Notes under the pieces: model-generated
Database searches by the model: none
What the model was told of the DNA's origin: nothing
What the model saw: only the letters and a program-made list of their open reading frames with translations
DNA from: Streptomyces caniferus
Lineage (GTDB): Bacteria > Actinomycetota > Actinomycetes > Streptomycetales > Streptomycetaceae
Length of the DNA: 64,000 nucleotides
Direction of reading: 5' to 3'
Assembly (NCBI RefSeq): GCF_009811555.1
Contig: NZ_BLIN01000005.1
Location: forward strand, 1 to 64,000
Shown: positions 26,828 through 36,829 of the stretch, piece after piece
Numbering within the stretch: the stretch's first letter is position 1
How the letters are laid out: each line of letters starts with the position of its first letter
Program-made: the position numbers and the translations under genes

Positions 26828-29800
26828 CGGGGGGTGTCTCCGGTCGTCGTTCCGAGCCTGGCGCGTGACTGCCGCAGGAAGTCCCACCACCGGCCGATGA
26901 GCGCGTCATCGAGGTCCGGCGGCGTGATGCCGTGGGTCCGCAGCGCGGCGAGGGTGGCCCGGTTGAGATGGTGGACGCCGTCGGGGCGGCGGGCGGCGCA
27001 CAGTTCTCTGAGGTGTTCGAGGTAGGCGAAGGCGGGCAGTTCGGTCCCGGCGGCCGCCGCCGCGTCGAGCCGCTGGATCCACTCGTCGAGGGCCACCGGC
27101 CTCGTGGGTCCGCCGCCGCGTCGGTCGTAGGGGGCCAGGAAGGTTCCCAGCTCCCGCTCTTGGGGGTGGTGCAGGTGGTAGACGGCGCCGGTCTCATCGT
27201 CGGCGAGCGCCAGGGTGACCAGGGCGCGTGCCATGACGTCGACGGGCAGCACATCGAACGTCAGCCGTGGGTCGGCCGGGTAGCAGCCGAGGGCGGCGGA
27301 GCTCTCCAGGAGCCGGGTGAGCATGTCGTCGAGGCTCAGCGCGCCGGTGCCGGTGGCGCCGCCGGCCCGGCCGAGGCGGTAGACGCGGGCGTGCGCGCCG
27401 CGGGCCACGGCCTGGGCGATGAGCCGCTCGGCCGCCCATTTGGTGGCCGCGTAGCCCCGGCCGCGCGGGTGGCGTTCACCGTCGATGGGGGTGACCTCGG
27501 TGATCGACCGTGGCGGGCCGTCGGCCGTGAACACCCCGAGGGTGGAGATGTGGTGGAACCGGGCGGGCCGGCCCGCCGCCGCGGCCTTCAGCAGCTCCTC
27601 GGTGCCCTGGACGTTGGCGGCGGCGAGATGCTGGAAGCCGGAGAGGTGGTGCACCTGGGCGCCGACGTGGAAGACGGTGCCCGCCTCCCGTATCGCCCGC
27701 TCCCCCTCGGTACCCGCCAGCCCCAGGCCGGGCAGTGCCAGGTCGCCCGGGACCGGCACGATGCGGGGGTCGTACGGGTCGATCCGCAGTCCGTAGGCGG
27801 TGACGGTGGCCTCGATGCGGCGGCGTGCGGCGCGGGGCGAGCCGGCCCGTATCAGGCACAGCACACGGTCGTCGGTGCGGTCCAGCAGCTCCTGGAGTAC
27901 GTACGCCCCGACGAATCCGGTGGCGCCGGTCAGCAGCACCGGCGCGCCGCACGGCGCGGGCGGGCCGCTGAAGACGACGGAAGGGTCGAGTACGGCGTCG
28001 GCCGGGCCGACCGTGGTCCCGCCCCCGGCGTCCCGGCCCGCTGTCCGGGCGGCCGTGGCACGGACGGTCGGCGCCGCCAGGAAGTCGCGGACCGCGAGGC
28101 GAGTGCCGTACTCCCGCTCGATGCGGCCGAGCAGCCTGATGACGCGCAGCGAGTGCCCGCCGAGCGCGAAGAAATCGTCGTCGAGCGACCCCACCCGGTT
28201 GCCGAGTACGTCTTCCCACAGCCCCAGCATCCGGTGCTCGTCGGGGGTCGCGCCGGCTTCGGGGTCCGCGCCGGCGGGGGCGGCCGACAGCCGGTCGGCC
28301 AGCAGGGCGGCGATGGCTCTACGGTCGGCCTTGCCGTGGCTGCCGGTCGGGATGGCGTCGACGGGAACGAGGTGGTGGGGAACCATGTGGGCGGGCAGCA
28401 GCCTCGTCAGATGTTCACGGACCTGCCGGGCGTCCGCGGGGCCGACGTGGACCGCGGCCAGCTCGGCGTCCGGTCCGTGCCCCAGCACGACCGCGATCGC
28501 CTCGTGCACTCCGGGGTGCGTTGCCGACGCGGCCTCGATCTCGCCCAGTTCGATGCGGAAGCCGCGCAGCTTGATCTGGCCGTCCAGCCGGCCCAGGAAG
28601 TCGAGGTTCCCGTCGGGCAGCCGGCGCACCCGGTCGCCGGTGCGGTAGAGCCGCTCGCCGGGCCCGGTCGCCGGGATGGTGGTGAAGAGCTGCGCGGTCT
28701 GCTCGGGCCGGTTCCAGTAGCCGTGGCCGACGCCGGCGCCGCCCAGGTGGAGTTCGCCGGGAACGCCGGTGGCGGCGAGGCGGCCGTACCGGTCGATCAC
28801 ATGGGCGCCGGTGCCGGGCAGCGGGCGGCCGATCGGTACCCGGGCCCGGTCGTCGTCCGGCGCCGCTTGGTAGGTGGTCGCGAGGACGGCGGCCTCGGTC
28901 GGCCCGTATCCGTTGATGACCACCCGGTCGCGGGCGAAGTGCCGGGTGTCGTGCACGTCCGCGGGCTCACCGGCCACCAGCAGCACCCGTACGTCCGCGA
29001 GGTCGGGGCGGCCCAGGGCCCGGAGCAGCGACGGGACGGTCACCATGACGGTCACCTGCCGCTCCCGGAGGAGGCGGGTGAGGGCCGTGCCGTCGCCGCG
29101 TGTGGTGTCGTCGCAGAAGACGAGGGTGGCACCGGACACCAGCGGCATGAACTGCTCGTACACCGCGACGTCGAAGCCGGGTGAGGTGAGCTGCAGCCAG
29201 ACGTCCGTGGCGTCGAAGGGGTGCCGGGCCAGGTTCGCGTGGAGCGTGTTGACGACCGAACGGTGCCCGATCACCACCCCGCGCGGGCGGCCGGTGCTGC
29301 CGGAGGTGTAGATGAGGTACGCCGGGTCGCCCGGGGCCGCGCCACGGGCGGGTGGGCAGGGCCGCTCCTCGTCGGCGGGTTCGGTCAGCCGGTCGATGCC
29401 GAGGACCGTGGTCCCTTCGGGCACCCGGCGGAACAGCGCGTCGGTGAACTCCTTGGCGGTGACCAGGGCCCGGGCCCGTACGTCGTCGACGGTGTACCTC
29501 AGCCGCTCGGCGGGGTACGTCGGGTCGAGCGGGACGTATGCCGCACCGGTCTTGAGGACGCCGAGGATCGCCACGATCAGGCGCGGCGAGCGGTCCAGAC
29601 AGATCGCCACCCGGTCGCCTGCGCGCACGCCGTGCGCGGCGAGCCGGGCCGCGACATCGTCGCTGAGCCGGTCGAGCTCCCGGTAGGTGAGGGTGAGGTC
29701 GTCGCCGACGACGGCCGGTTTGTCGGGCCGGGTGGCGGCCTGCCGGGCGAACAGCTCGTGCAGGGTGGTCTCCGCGGTGTACGCAGGGCGCTCCACCTCC

Positions 29801-32800
29801 CCTTCACCTTCCCGGTGTGGGAGCTCATCGGGCGTGGACAGCTCCAGTTCGCGCAGGGTGGTGTGCTGGTCGTCCGCGAGCCGGCCGAGCACCGCGACCA
29901 GCTGTTCGCCGAGTTGCCGGACGGTGTCCGCGCGGTAGAGATCGGTGCTGAACTCCAGCTCGACGTCGATGGCGTCGCCGGTCTCCTGGAAGGCGAAGGA
30001 CAGCTCGAACTTGGCGGTGTCCGGCGCCACGGTCGGCCAGGGCTCGACGGTGGGGCCGAAGTCCGGCAGGCGAGGGGGCCGTTGCTGGTAGTTGACGACG
30101 GCCTGGAAGGGCACCGAGCCGCGCCCGGGGCCCATGACACCCAGATCCCGGCAGACCGTCTGGAAGGGGACGTCCTGGTGACGGTACGCCCTGACGCAGG
30201 CTTCCCGGACCCGCTGCAGCAGGTCCGCCACCCGAGTGTCGCCGGAAGCACTGACCCGTAGCGGCAGCATATTGACGAAGTAGCCGATGAGGCGGTCGGT
30301 GCCGGCCCGGCCGCGACCGCCGGCCAGGCCGCCGAGGCAGAGCTCGTCCCGCTCGGCGTACGCGGACAGCACGGTGTAGACCCCGGCCAGGCAGAACATG
30401 AACCGGCTGACGCCGTGCGCGCGGGCCGCCCCGGTGAGCCGGGCGGTCTGTCCGGCATCGATCCGGAGGCGGATCCGGTCTCCGGCGCCGCTGAGGACTC
30501 CGGGGCGCGGGGCGTCCGTCACCAGGTCGAGTGCGGCGGCCCCGCCGTCCAGCGCTTCCCGCCAGAACTCCTGTGCCGCGGCCGACCGCTGCGGAAGGCC
30601 GTCGAGGGAGTCCCGCACATGGTCGGCGAACGACAGCTCAAGGGGCGGGAGAGCGGCTGCGTCCGAATCCGACCGGACCACCAACTCCCGGTAGAGATGG
30701 GAGAGTTCTCCGAAGAACAGGTCCAGCGACCAGTCGTCCGCGAGGACATGGTGGATGTCGAAGTGGACGACGGTCCGGAGCGGGTCCAGGGTGAGCACCA
30801 GCGTGCGGACCAGGGGTGTCACCAGATCGGTGGGGTCGGCAGCGGCGGAGTCCGCGATCAGCTGCCGGGCCCGGGTCTCCCGGCCGGCGTCCGGCGTGCC
30901 TCCGAGGTCCAGGTGGCGCAGCGCGGCGCCCGGGTCGGCGGACGGGGACTGCCACCAGCCGTCCGCGTCCTGCTCGATGGCCGTGCGCAGTGCGCGCTGG
31001 CGGTCCGCGAGCCGGGTGAGGGCGGTGCGCAGTGCGGAGACGTCGACCGGCCCCCGTACGAGGAAGGTGCGGGAGATGGTGTAGCGGCCCCCGGGTGCCG
31101 CTTGTTGCTCGAACCAGATGCCTTCCTGTCCCGGGAGGAGGGGAACCCGGCCGGTGACTGCCGTGCGCGGCGCGCCGCGACGGGCGGGCTCGGCGGCGTC
31201 GACGCGGGCGGCGAGCGCGCGGACGGTGCCGGCATCGAGGAGTTCGGCGACGGAGAGCGCGACGCCCGTGACACGCTCCAGACGGGCCAGGACGACCATG
31301 GCGGCGAGCGAGTCGCCGCCCGCCGCGAGGAAGTCGGTGTCGGCGCCGACCGGGCCGCCGAGCACCTCCCGCCAGAGGGCCGTCATGGTACCGACGGTGC
31401 CGGAGCCGGGCTCGTCGTCGGGCGCGGTGGCCTGCGTGGACTGCGCGCTCTGCGCACGCCGCGCGAGCAGTTGGCGGTCGGCCTTGCCGTTCGCGGTCAC
31501 CGGCATCGCGGGCAGCGCCGTCGCGGCGGCCGGCACCAGATGGCCGGGCAGCAACTCGCCCGCGTGGTCCAGCAGTTCGCTCTCGGACACCGATTGCCCG
31601 GCGGCCGGGCAGACGAACGCCACCAGTCGGCTGAGCGGGGCCTCTCCCTGCGCGACCACCACCGCCTCGCGAACGGCCGGGTGCCCGAGCAGGGCCCGCT
31701 CGACCTCACCCGGTTCGACCCGGTACCCACGGATCTTGAGCTGGTCGTCGAGGCGGCCCAGGAAGGCCAGATTGCCGTCCGGCAGCAGACGCACCCGGTC
31801 GCCCGTCAGATACGCCCGGCGGTCGGGCCGGCCCGGCTCGGCCAGGAACCGCTCGGCCGTCAGCTCGGGCCGGCCGAGATAGCCCCGGGCCACTCCGGCG
31901 CCGCCGATGCAGAGTTCCCCCTCGTCGCCCGGGGCCACCGGCCGGCGGTCGGGTCCGAGCACATACGCCGACGCACCCGCCACGGGCCGGCCGATCGGCA
32001 CGTCCGGCCGGCTCTCGTCGTCCTCCCCCATGACATGCCAGCAGGCGTAGACGGTCGTCTCGGTCGGTCCGTAGCCGTTGACGATCCGACAGCCGGGCAG
32101 CGCCCGCAGCGCCTGCCGCACCGACCGCGGATGGGCCCGGTCGCCGCCCGATATCAGCAGGCGCAGCCCGCGCAGTTCGGGCGTGATGTGCTCCACCGCC
32201 AGCCGGAACAACGGGGCGGCCAGCCGCAGCACGGTCACTCCGTGCCGGGTGACGGCGCGGCCGATGTCGTGGACGGTCGGGTCCGGCTGCTCGGGCAGGA
32301 CAAGGGTCGCGCCGTTCAGCAGGGCGCCCCAGATCTCGAACACCGAGGGGTCGACGTGCAGCGGAGCCAGTTGCAGAAAGACGTCGTCGCGGCGGAGCCC
32401 GGACGTCGTGCCGTGCACCAGGGCGAGGACGGAGCGCTGCTCCACCATCACGCCTTTGGGCAGGCCGGTGCTGCCCGAGGTGTGGATGACATAGCCGAGC
32501 GCGTCCGGCCGCACCGGCACCGGGGCGAACGGGGACGGGTCACCGGGCGGCGACTCGTCGACGTACCGGACCTCGACCTGCTCGGGAAGCAGGGCACGCA
32601 TCCGCGGTACGTCCTTGCCCGCCGCGAACACCGTGCGTGTTCCGCTGTCCTCGACGAGGGCGCGCAGCCGGGCGTCGGGCGCGCGCGGATCCAGCGGCAG
32701 ACAGGCGCCGCCCGCCAGGACGACTCCGAGCAGGGTGGCGATGGTCCCGGGCGCACGCGGCGCACAGATCCCGACGAGTTCTTCGGGTTCCAGGGTGTCC

Positions 32801-32952
32801 GCGAGCCGTCGGGCCACCGTCCCCGCCCAGCCGGCCAGTTGGCGGTAGCTGAGCCGCAGGTCACCGGCGATCAGGGCGGTGCCGTCCGGACCGTCGGAGA
32901 CCGCCTGGCGGAAGGCGCCGCCGAGGGTGTCGGCGGCAGCTATGTGTGTCAT
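26824..32952 (-). CDS. Two-module NRPS with terminal reductase (A-T-C-A-T-R)
   Basis: 2042 residues. A1 spans about 10-500 (HTSGSTGLPKG; GYGPTETTVYA), T1 Ser is near 548 (AAGGDSLAAM), the C domain about 610-1040 with active-site HHVLADD near 732, A2 about 1060-1570 (IYTSGSTGRPRG; GYGPTEAAVLA), T2 is near 1598 (ALGGHSLRVI), and the reductase from 1670 has LLTGATGFVGAYVLQEL and YAATKWAAERLI (Tyr-x3-Lys). No epimerase, thioesterase or MbtH partner is visible. Hand-read A codes are D-P-F-R-I-G-G-V-Y and D-V-Y-T-L-A-G-V-L. The layout equals that of dipeptide-aldehyde/pyrazinone synthetases (AusA type), so NADPH-dependent release of a dipeptide aldehyde is expected. Confidence 0.92.
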   Translation of the reverse strand: MTHIAAADTLGGAFRQAVSDGPDGTALIAGDLRLSYRQLAGWAGTVARRLADTLEPEELVGICAPRAPGTIATLLGVVLAGGACLPLDPRAPDARLRALVEDSGTRTVFAAGKDVPRMRALLPEQVEVRYVDESPPGDPSPFAPVPVRPDALGYVIHTSGSTGLPKGVMVEQRSVLALVHGTTSGLRRDDVFLQLAPLHVDPSVFEIWGALLNGATLVLPEQPDPTVHDIGRAVTRHGVTVLRLAAPLFRLAVEHITPELRGLRLLISGGDRAHPRSVRQALRALPGCRIVNGYGPTETTVYACWHVMGEDDESRPDVPIGRPVAGASAYVLGPDRRPVAPGDEGELCIGGAGVARGYLGRPELTAERFLAEPGRPDRRAYLTGDRVRLLPDGNLAFLGRLDDQLKIRGYRVEPGEVERALLGHPAVREAVVVAQGEAPLSRLVAFVCPAAGQSVSESELLDHAGELLPGHLVPAAATALPAMPVTANGKADRQLLARRAQSAQSTQATAPDDEPGSGTVGTMTALWREVLGGPVGADTDFLAAGGDSLAAMVVLARLERVTGVALSVAELLDAGTVRALAARVDAAEPARRGAPRTAVTGRVPLLPGQEGIWFEQQAAPGGRYTISRTFLVRGPVDVSALRTALTRLADRQRALRTAIEQDADGWWQSPSADPGAALRHLDLGGTPDAGRETRARQLIADSAAADPTDLVTPLVRTLVLTLDPLRTVVHFDIHHVLADDWSLDLFFGELSHLYRELVVRSDSDAAALPPLELSFADHVRDSLDGLPQRSAAAQEFWREALDGGAAALDLVTDAPRPGVLSGAGDRIRLRIDAGQTARLTGAARAHGVSRFMFCLAGVYTVLSAYAERDELCLGGLAGGRGRAGTDRLIGYFVNMLPLRVSASGDTRVADLLQRVREACVRAYRHQDVPFQTVCRDLGVMGPGRGSVPFQAVVNYQQRPPRLPDFGPTVEPWPTVAPDTAKFELSFAFQETGDAIDVELEFSTDLYRADTVRQLGEQLVAVLGRLADDQHTTLRELELSTPDELPHREGEGEVERPAYTAETTLHELFARQAATRPDKPAVVGDDLTLTYRELDRLSDDVAARLAAHGVRAGDRVAICLDRSPRLIVAILGVLKTGAAYVPLDPTYPAERLRYTVDDVRARALVTAKEFTDALFRRVPEGTTVLGIDRLTEPADEERPCPPARGAAPGDPAYLIYTSGSTGRPRGVVIGHRSVVNTLHANLARHPFDATDVWLQLTSPGFDVAVYEQFMPLVSGATLVFCDDTTRGDGTALTRLLRERQVTVMVTVPSLLRALGRPDLADVRVLLVAGEPADVHDTRHFARDRVVINGYGPTEAAVLATTYQAAPDDDRARVPIGRPLPGTGAHVIDRYGRLAATGVPGELHLGGAGVGHGYWNRPEQTAQLFTTIPATGPGERLYRTGDRVRRLPDGNLDFLGRLDGQIKLRGFRIELGEIEAASATHPGVHEAIAVVLGHGPDAELAAVHVGPADARQVREHLTRLLPAHMVPHHLVPVDAIPTGSHGKADRRAIAALLADRLSAAPAGADPEAGATPDEHRMLGLWEDVLGNRVGSLDDDFFALGGHSLRVIRLLGRIEREYGTRLAVRDFLAAPTVRATAARTAGRDAGGGTTVGPADAVLDPSVVFSGPPAPCGAPVLLTGATGFVGAYVLQELLDRTDDRVLCLIRAGSPRAARRRIEATVTAYGLRIDPYDPRIVPVPGDLALPGLGLAGTEGERAIREAGTVFHVGAQVHHLSGFQHLAAANVQGTEELLKAAAAGRPARFHHISTLGVFTADGPPRSITEVTPIDGERHPRGRGYAATKWAAERLIAQAVARGAHARVYRLGRAGGATGTGALSLDDMLTRLLESSAALGCYPADPRLTFDVLPVDVMARALVTLALADDETGAVYHLHHPQERELGTFLAPYDRRGGGPTRPVALDEWIQRLDAAAAAGTELPAFAYLEHLRELCAARRPDGVHHLNRATLAALRTHGITPPDLDDALIGRWWDFLRQSRARLGTTTGDTPR

Positions 32953-32959
32953 GGGCGCG

Positions 32960-33367
32960 TCACCTGCGGGGAGCGTTCAGGGCCGCTACGACGCTGGCGG
33001 TGTCGTAGAGGTCGAGGTAGCGCGTGATCAGCCCGTCGTGGACGGTGAAGACGTTCATCCACTGCGCCTCGTACCGGGCGTCGTTGGCCAGGATCCGGGT
33101 CCGGCTGACGCCGAGGACCACCACCCGGTCCCCCGCGTCGAGGTAGTCGTACGCCTCGCATTCCTGGACCTCGATCAAGCCCCGGACGAGGGCGAAGAAC
33201 TCCCTGAATCCTTCGACTCCGCGATACGTCCCGGCCCAGGGAAGGGACGTGGGGCCGTGGTAGATCCATTCGAAGTCCGGGGAGAGCAGCGCCTCGATGT
33301 CTTCGAGCCGGCCCTCGTCGAACAGCCGGAAGAACCGGCGGATCACCTCGACGTTCTGTTCGCTCAT
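32960..33367 (-). CDS. SnoaL-like / NTF2-fold protein
   Basis: 135 residues: SEQNVEVIRRFFRLFDEGRLEDIEALLSPDFEWIYHGP, then YRGVEGFREFFALVRGLIEV and a beta-sheet end (AQWMNVFTVHDGLITRYLDLYDTASVVAAL). This is the conical SnoaL/NTF2 barrel. In secondary metabolism it serves as a cyclase, isomerase or hydrolase helper. It precedes the NRPS gene by 7 bp and overlaps the aminotransferase stop by 4 nt. Confidence 0.85.
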   Translation of the reverse strand: MSEQNVEVIRRFFRLFDEGRLEDIEALLSPDFEWIYHGPTSLPWAGTYRGVEGFREFFALVRGLIEVQECEAYDYLDAGDRVVVLGVSRTRILANDARYEAQWMNVFTVHDGLITRYLDLYDTASVVAALNAPRR

Positions 33368-35610
33368 GTGTTGCTCCCCGTGGGGCTGGACTTGTGTGTG
33401 GCGCTCCGGGCCCACCGCAGGGCACCGCGGAGCGTTTCTTCCGCATGGAATCGGGCCACTTGTGCGAGCAGCCGGTACGGGCTGGTGCGCGAGAGTTCCT
33501 GGGCGCTGCGCATCACTTGGCGGATCTCGTCCTCGGTCGCGATCAGCGGCAGCAGGAAGACGTCGTAGACGACGAACGCCCTGGCTCTGGTGACCCACCA
33601 GAGCATCATCGAGAAGGTCATCAGCTCCCCGTCGGGTTCGATGAACCGTCGCAGGAGGCGGGGCAGCCGCACCTCGAAGCGGCCGAGCAATCCCTCGGCG
33701 AACCGCCGTCCGACGCTCGGTGAGCGCCTCCGCATGCCGGCGATTCCGGTACGGACCACCTCGGAAAGCGCCGCCACCCGCCGGTCGAGCTGGAGGGCAT
33801 CGACCTGGGCGATGGCCTGCAGCGCGAAGTGGGCGCCGAGGCGGCCGGCGTGGTGTTCCCGCAGTTCGGTGACGAGCTGGGGGTTGGTCTTGGTGGCCGC
33901 GTCGTGCACAGCGTCGGAGACCAGGGCCGCGCCGGTGGGGAAGCAGCCGTAGCTGAGCGCCTTGGACAGGCTCATCAGGTCGATCTCGGGCAGCCGGCCC
34001 TGGTGGGCGAAGCGCCGTCCGCACCGGTAGAACGAGGTCAGCACCTCGTCGACACCGACCAGGTAGCCGTCGTCGGTCCGGCCGCGGGCCACGACGTCGA
34101 GCAGCGCGCCGGGGATCGGGCCGTAGGAGTCCGAGCTGCCGTGGACTAGTTCGATCCAGACCAGGCCGACCTGTCCCGAGGCGATCTGCGTACGGAACTC
34201 GTCGGCTGCATCCGCCGCATACGGGTCGATGTGGACGATGTCTTCGTAGAGCGGCGCGAAGGGGGCTCGGGTCCTGGTCGCGGCGGTGGCCAGCAGCGAT
34301 ACCAGCGTCTTCCCGCCGTAATTGTGCTTGAAGACGACGATCCGCCGGCGTTCGGGGCGGGCGAGCCGGGCCAGGATCAGCGCGTTCTCCACCGCCGAGG
34401 CGCCGCTCACCGCGGGGAAGGTGTGCGGCAGTCCGCTCTCCTCGGCCAGCACCCGCCGCAGCTCGGCCACGTAGTCGCGGTCCGGATCGTGGTTGCGGAC
34501 GACGTCGGTCAGGGCGTCGGTCGGATTGTGGCCGTTGACGCCGAGACCCGCGCCGCACAGGCCGTCGACCAGTTCCAGACGGCGGCCGGAATCCAGCTGG
34601 ACGGTGAGCCGGGAGCCCTTGGCCCGTACGACGTGCAGGGCACCGCGCAGCTTGCGGTGCATCCGTACCGTCATCGGGTTCACATGGCGCGCGTAGAGAT
34701 CGAGGGTGCGCTGCCAGTCCTTCGTGGCGGCGGCCAGCACCCGGTGCACCGGCGCCTCGGCGTTCCAGCGGCGCAGCAGTTGCCGCTGGACGGCGCGCAT
34801 CGCGACGGTGTTGCCGCCGTAGGTGTTGGAGTGCAGAAAGCCGGTCGCGGGCGTGCTCCACGGGGCGAACATGTCGTGGGTACCGATGAACGCGCCGAAC
34901 GGCACCTCGTAGCCGGTCAGTGATTCGCCGACCACGACGAGGTCGGGCCGCGCCGCCGCTGTCGCCGGGGACCGGAGCTGCAGCGGATCGGCGTCGGCGA
35001 GGTCGAGGGCGATGCGGGCACCCTGGGCGCGGGCGAGCTTCGCGAGTGCGGTCAGCTCCGCGGGGTCGACGGACTCCGGGGCGCGGACGACGAGGCCGCA
35101 GTACGAGTCCGTCGACAGGGCCTCGCGCAGGGCGTCGGGGGTGGGACAGGTGACGAGGCCGGGTACCAGGGCACGTTCGGGTCCCTCGCCCAGCGGATCG
35201 GCGCGCCTGCCGAGCGTGCCGTCCGGGTCGAGGACGAGCACCCGGCCACCGTGGGAGCCGGCGGTGGCGAGGGCCCGGTGGCGCAGCAGCTTGACGGCGC
35301 CGTGCAACGCCTCGTAGCGGGAGTTGGCGAAGAAGCTCCGGTACGCGGTGCCGGGTGGCGCGGCACCGAGTTCGCGCACCAGCTCACTGAGGAGGAAGCC
35401 GACTTGGGCGGAGTCCTCGGTGACGAACCAGGACGGCATCGCGAAGATCGGCCGCTCCTGTTCGATCAGGTCGGCCAGGATGCCGAGAGTGCCCTGGCCC
35501 GCCGCTCGCAGATGGCGCGCGGCGCCGGCATCAGGGGCGGGCTGTGGGGACACGTCGGCCTGTTCGGCCTGTGTGGACACGTCGGAATGCGTGGACAAGA
35601 AAGGAACCAA
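33364..35610 (-). CDS. Tandem class III aminotransferase with inactive N-terminal half
   Basis: 748 residues, almost twice the usual 430. Residues 60-340 look like a class III aminotransferase core ending in PFGAFIGTHD and NTYGGNTVAMRAV, but the PLP lysine position reads VVGESLTGYEVPFG (Glu near 229), so it cannot bind PLP covalently. Residues 345-730 are a second, complete core: GLCGAGLGVNGHNP, SGASAVENALILARL, VGVDEVLTSFYRCG and the PLP Lys550 in MSLSKALSYGCFPTG. Active sites of class III enzymes form at dimer interfaces, so the fusion may be an internal pseudo-dimer. The start is the TTG at 35610, or a nearby GTG. Confidence 0.75.
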   Translation of the reverse strand: MVPFLSTHSDVSTQAEQADVSPQPAPDAGAARHLRAAGQGTLGILADLIEQERPIFAMPSWFVTEDSAQVGFLLSELVRELGAAPPGTAYRSFFANSRYEALHGAVKLLRHRALATAGSHGGRVLVLDPDGTLGRRADPLGEGPERALVPGLVTCPTPDALREALSTDSYCGLVVRAPESVDPAELTALAKLARAQGARIALDLADADPLQLRSPATAAARPDLVVVGESLTGYEVPFGAFIGTHDMFAPWSTPATGFLHSNTYGGNTVAMRAVQRQLLRRWNAEAPVHRVLAAATKDWQRTLDLYARHVNPMTVRMHRKLRGALHVVRAKGSRLTVQLDSGRRLELVDGLCGAGLGVNGHNPTDALTDVVRNHDPDRDYVAELRRVLAEESGLPHTFPAVSGASAVENALILARLARPERRRIVVFKHNYGGKTLVSLLATAATRTRAPFAPLYEDIVHIDPYAADAADEFRTQIASGQVGLVWIELVHGSSDSYGPIPGALLDVVARGRTDDGYLVGVDEVLTSFYRCGRRFAHQGRLPEIDLMSLSKALSYGCFPTGAALVSDAVHDAATKTNPQLVTELREHHAGRLGAHFALQAIAQVDALQLDRRVAALSEVVRTGIAGMRRRSPSVGRRFAEGLLGRFEVRLPRLLRRFIEPDGELMTFSMMLWWVTRARAFVVYDVFLLPLIATEDEIRQVMRSAQELSRTSPYRLLAQVARFHAEETLRGALRWARSATHKSSPTGSNT

Positions 35611-35651
35611 TCCCCGTGATGGCTGGTGGATGTACGTGCGGCGGGGGGGAG

Positions 35652-36737
35652 CTAACGGACCGCCCAGCCCCGGTCGCGCAGGGCGTCGGTGAGGGGGCGC
35701 GCCACGTCCGGTGCGACCAGCAGCTCGACCGCACCGCGCGGCGGCGCCGTCGTCTCCGGAAGCAGCAGGTCCTCCAGGTCCACCCGTGCCTCGCTCACGT
35801 CGTCGAGCAGCCGCTCCAGGCGCCGGTCCTGGTCACCGAGGGAGACCGAGAGCACGGCGTGGGAGCCCGCACCCCGGCCGCCGTGGGTGGTCGCGATGCG
35901 GGCCCGGCCCTCGGCGCCGCGCCGCAGCACGTCGGTCAGGTCCGCCAGTGCGTCGTCCTGCTGCTCCGGTCCTTCTTCGGTCAGCCGGTCCAGCGCGGCG
36001 GCCGTTCTCTGCAGGTCCGCGGTGAGCTGCGTGAGCAGCGCGCTGAGGGCGGGGGCGTTGGCGGCGAGGATGTCCGTCCACAGCCCGGAATCGCCGGCGG
36101 CGATTCTGGTGACGTCCCGTACACCGCGGCCTGCCAGCCGCACCGCGTGGCCCTCCCCCTCCAGCAGCCGGGCCGCGGTGAGGCTCGCCATCAGGTGCGG
36201 CAGATGGGAGACGAGGGCCACCGCCCGGTCGTGGTCCGACGGATCGAGCAGTACCGGGACGGCGCCGCACAGCGACACCAGCTCCAGGGCGCGGTTGAGG
36301 GTGGCTTCGCTGGTTTCCGCGGTCGGGGTGAGCACCCAGTGGCGGTCCTGGAAGAGGTCGGCGCGGGCCGACAGCGGCCCGGAGCGTTCCCGCCCGGCCA
36401 GCGGATGTCCGCCCACCAGGGCAGCGGTGTCGCAGCCGAGGGCCAGGCATTCGGCGTGCGGCAGCGCCTTGACGCTCGCCACGTCCGTGTACACCCTGGC
36501 CAGCTCGGCCTTCTGGTGGTCCGCGATGGTCCTGGCGACGTCCGAGGGCGGCACACAGATGACCGCGATGTCCACTGGTGCCGACGGTGGTCCGGGCGTC
36601 CCCGCGCCGCGCGCGGCGGCGATCCGCACGCTGTGGGGGTCGCGGTCGATGAGGTGGGTGGTGACTCCCCTGCCGGTCAGTGCCAGGGCGATCGATGTGC
36701 CGATGAGACCGGTGCCGACGACTGCGGCGGTATGCAT
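35652..36737 (-). CDS. Prephenate dehydrogenase
   Basis: 361 residues. NAD(P)-binding start AAVVGTGLIGTSIALALTGRGVTTHLIDRD, then the prephenate site area ALVGGHPLAGRERSG and VSHLPHLMASLTAARLL, typical of TyrA. The C-terminal 100 residues may be a short regulatory region. It converts prephenate to 4-hydroxyphenylpyruvate, the entry substrate for HmaS, as in glycopeptide and CDA clusters. It is 41 bp from the tandem aminotransferase gene. Confidence 0.88.
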   Translation of the reverse strand: MHTAAVVGTGLIGTSIALALTGRGVTTHLIDRDPHSVRIAAARGAGTPGPPSAPVDIAVICVPPSDVARTIADHQKAELARVYTDVASVKALPHAECLALGCDTAALVGGHPLAGRERSGPLSARADLFQDRHWVLTPTAETSEATLNRALELVSLCGAVPVLLDPSDHDRAVALVSHLPHLMASLTAARLLEGEGHAVRLAGRGVRDVTRIAAGDSGLWTDILAANAPALSALLTQLTADLQRTAAALDRLTEEGPEQQDDALADLTDVLRRGAEGRARIATTHGGRGAGSHAVLSVSLGDQDRRLERLLDDVSEARVDLEDLLLPETTAPPRGAVELLVAPDVARPLTDALRDRGWAVR

Positions 36738-36829
36738 GGTGTCCCTCTTCGACCGTGGTGGGATGGGGCGCGCATCCGTCCCGGCCCATCCGGGAAGTGG
36801 ACAGGCCCGGACGGACCGTGGGGACGGGA

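Noticed and set aside
30415..33027. 870-codon plus-strand open frame opposite the NRPS gene
   Set aside because: It is the antisense shadow of a high-GC gene: no protein family pattern, no ribosome site, and composition of a mirrored reading frame.
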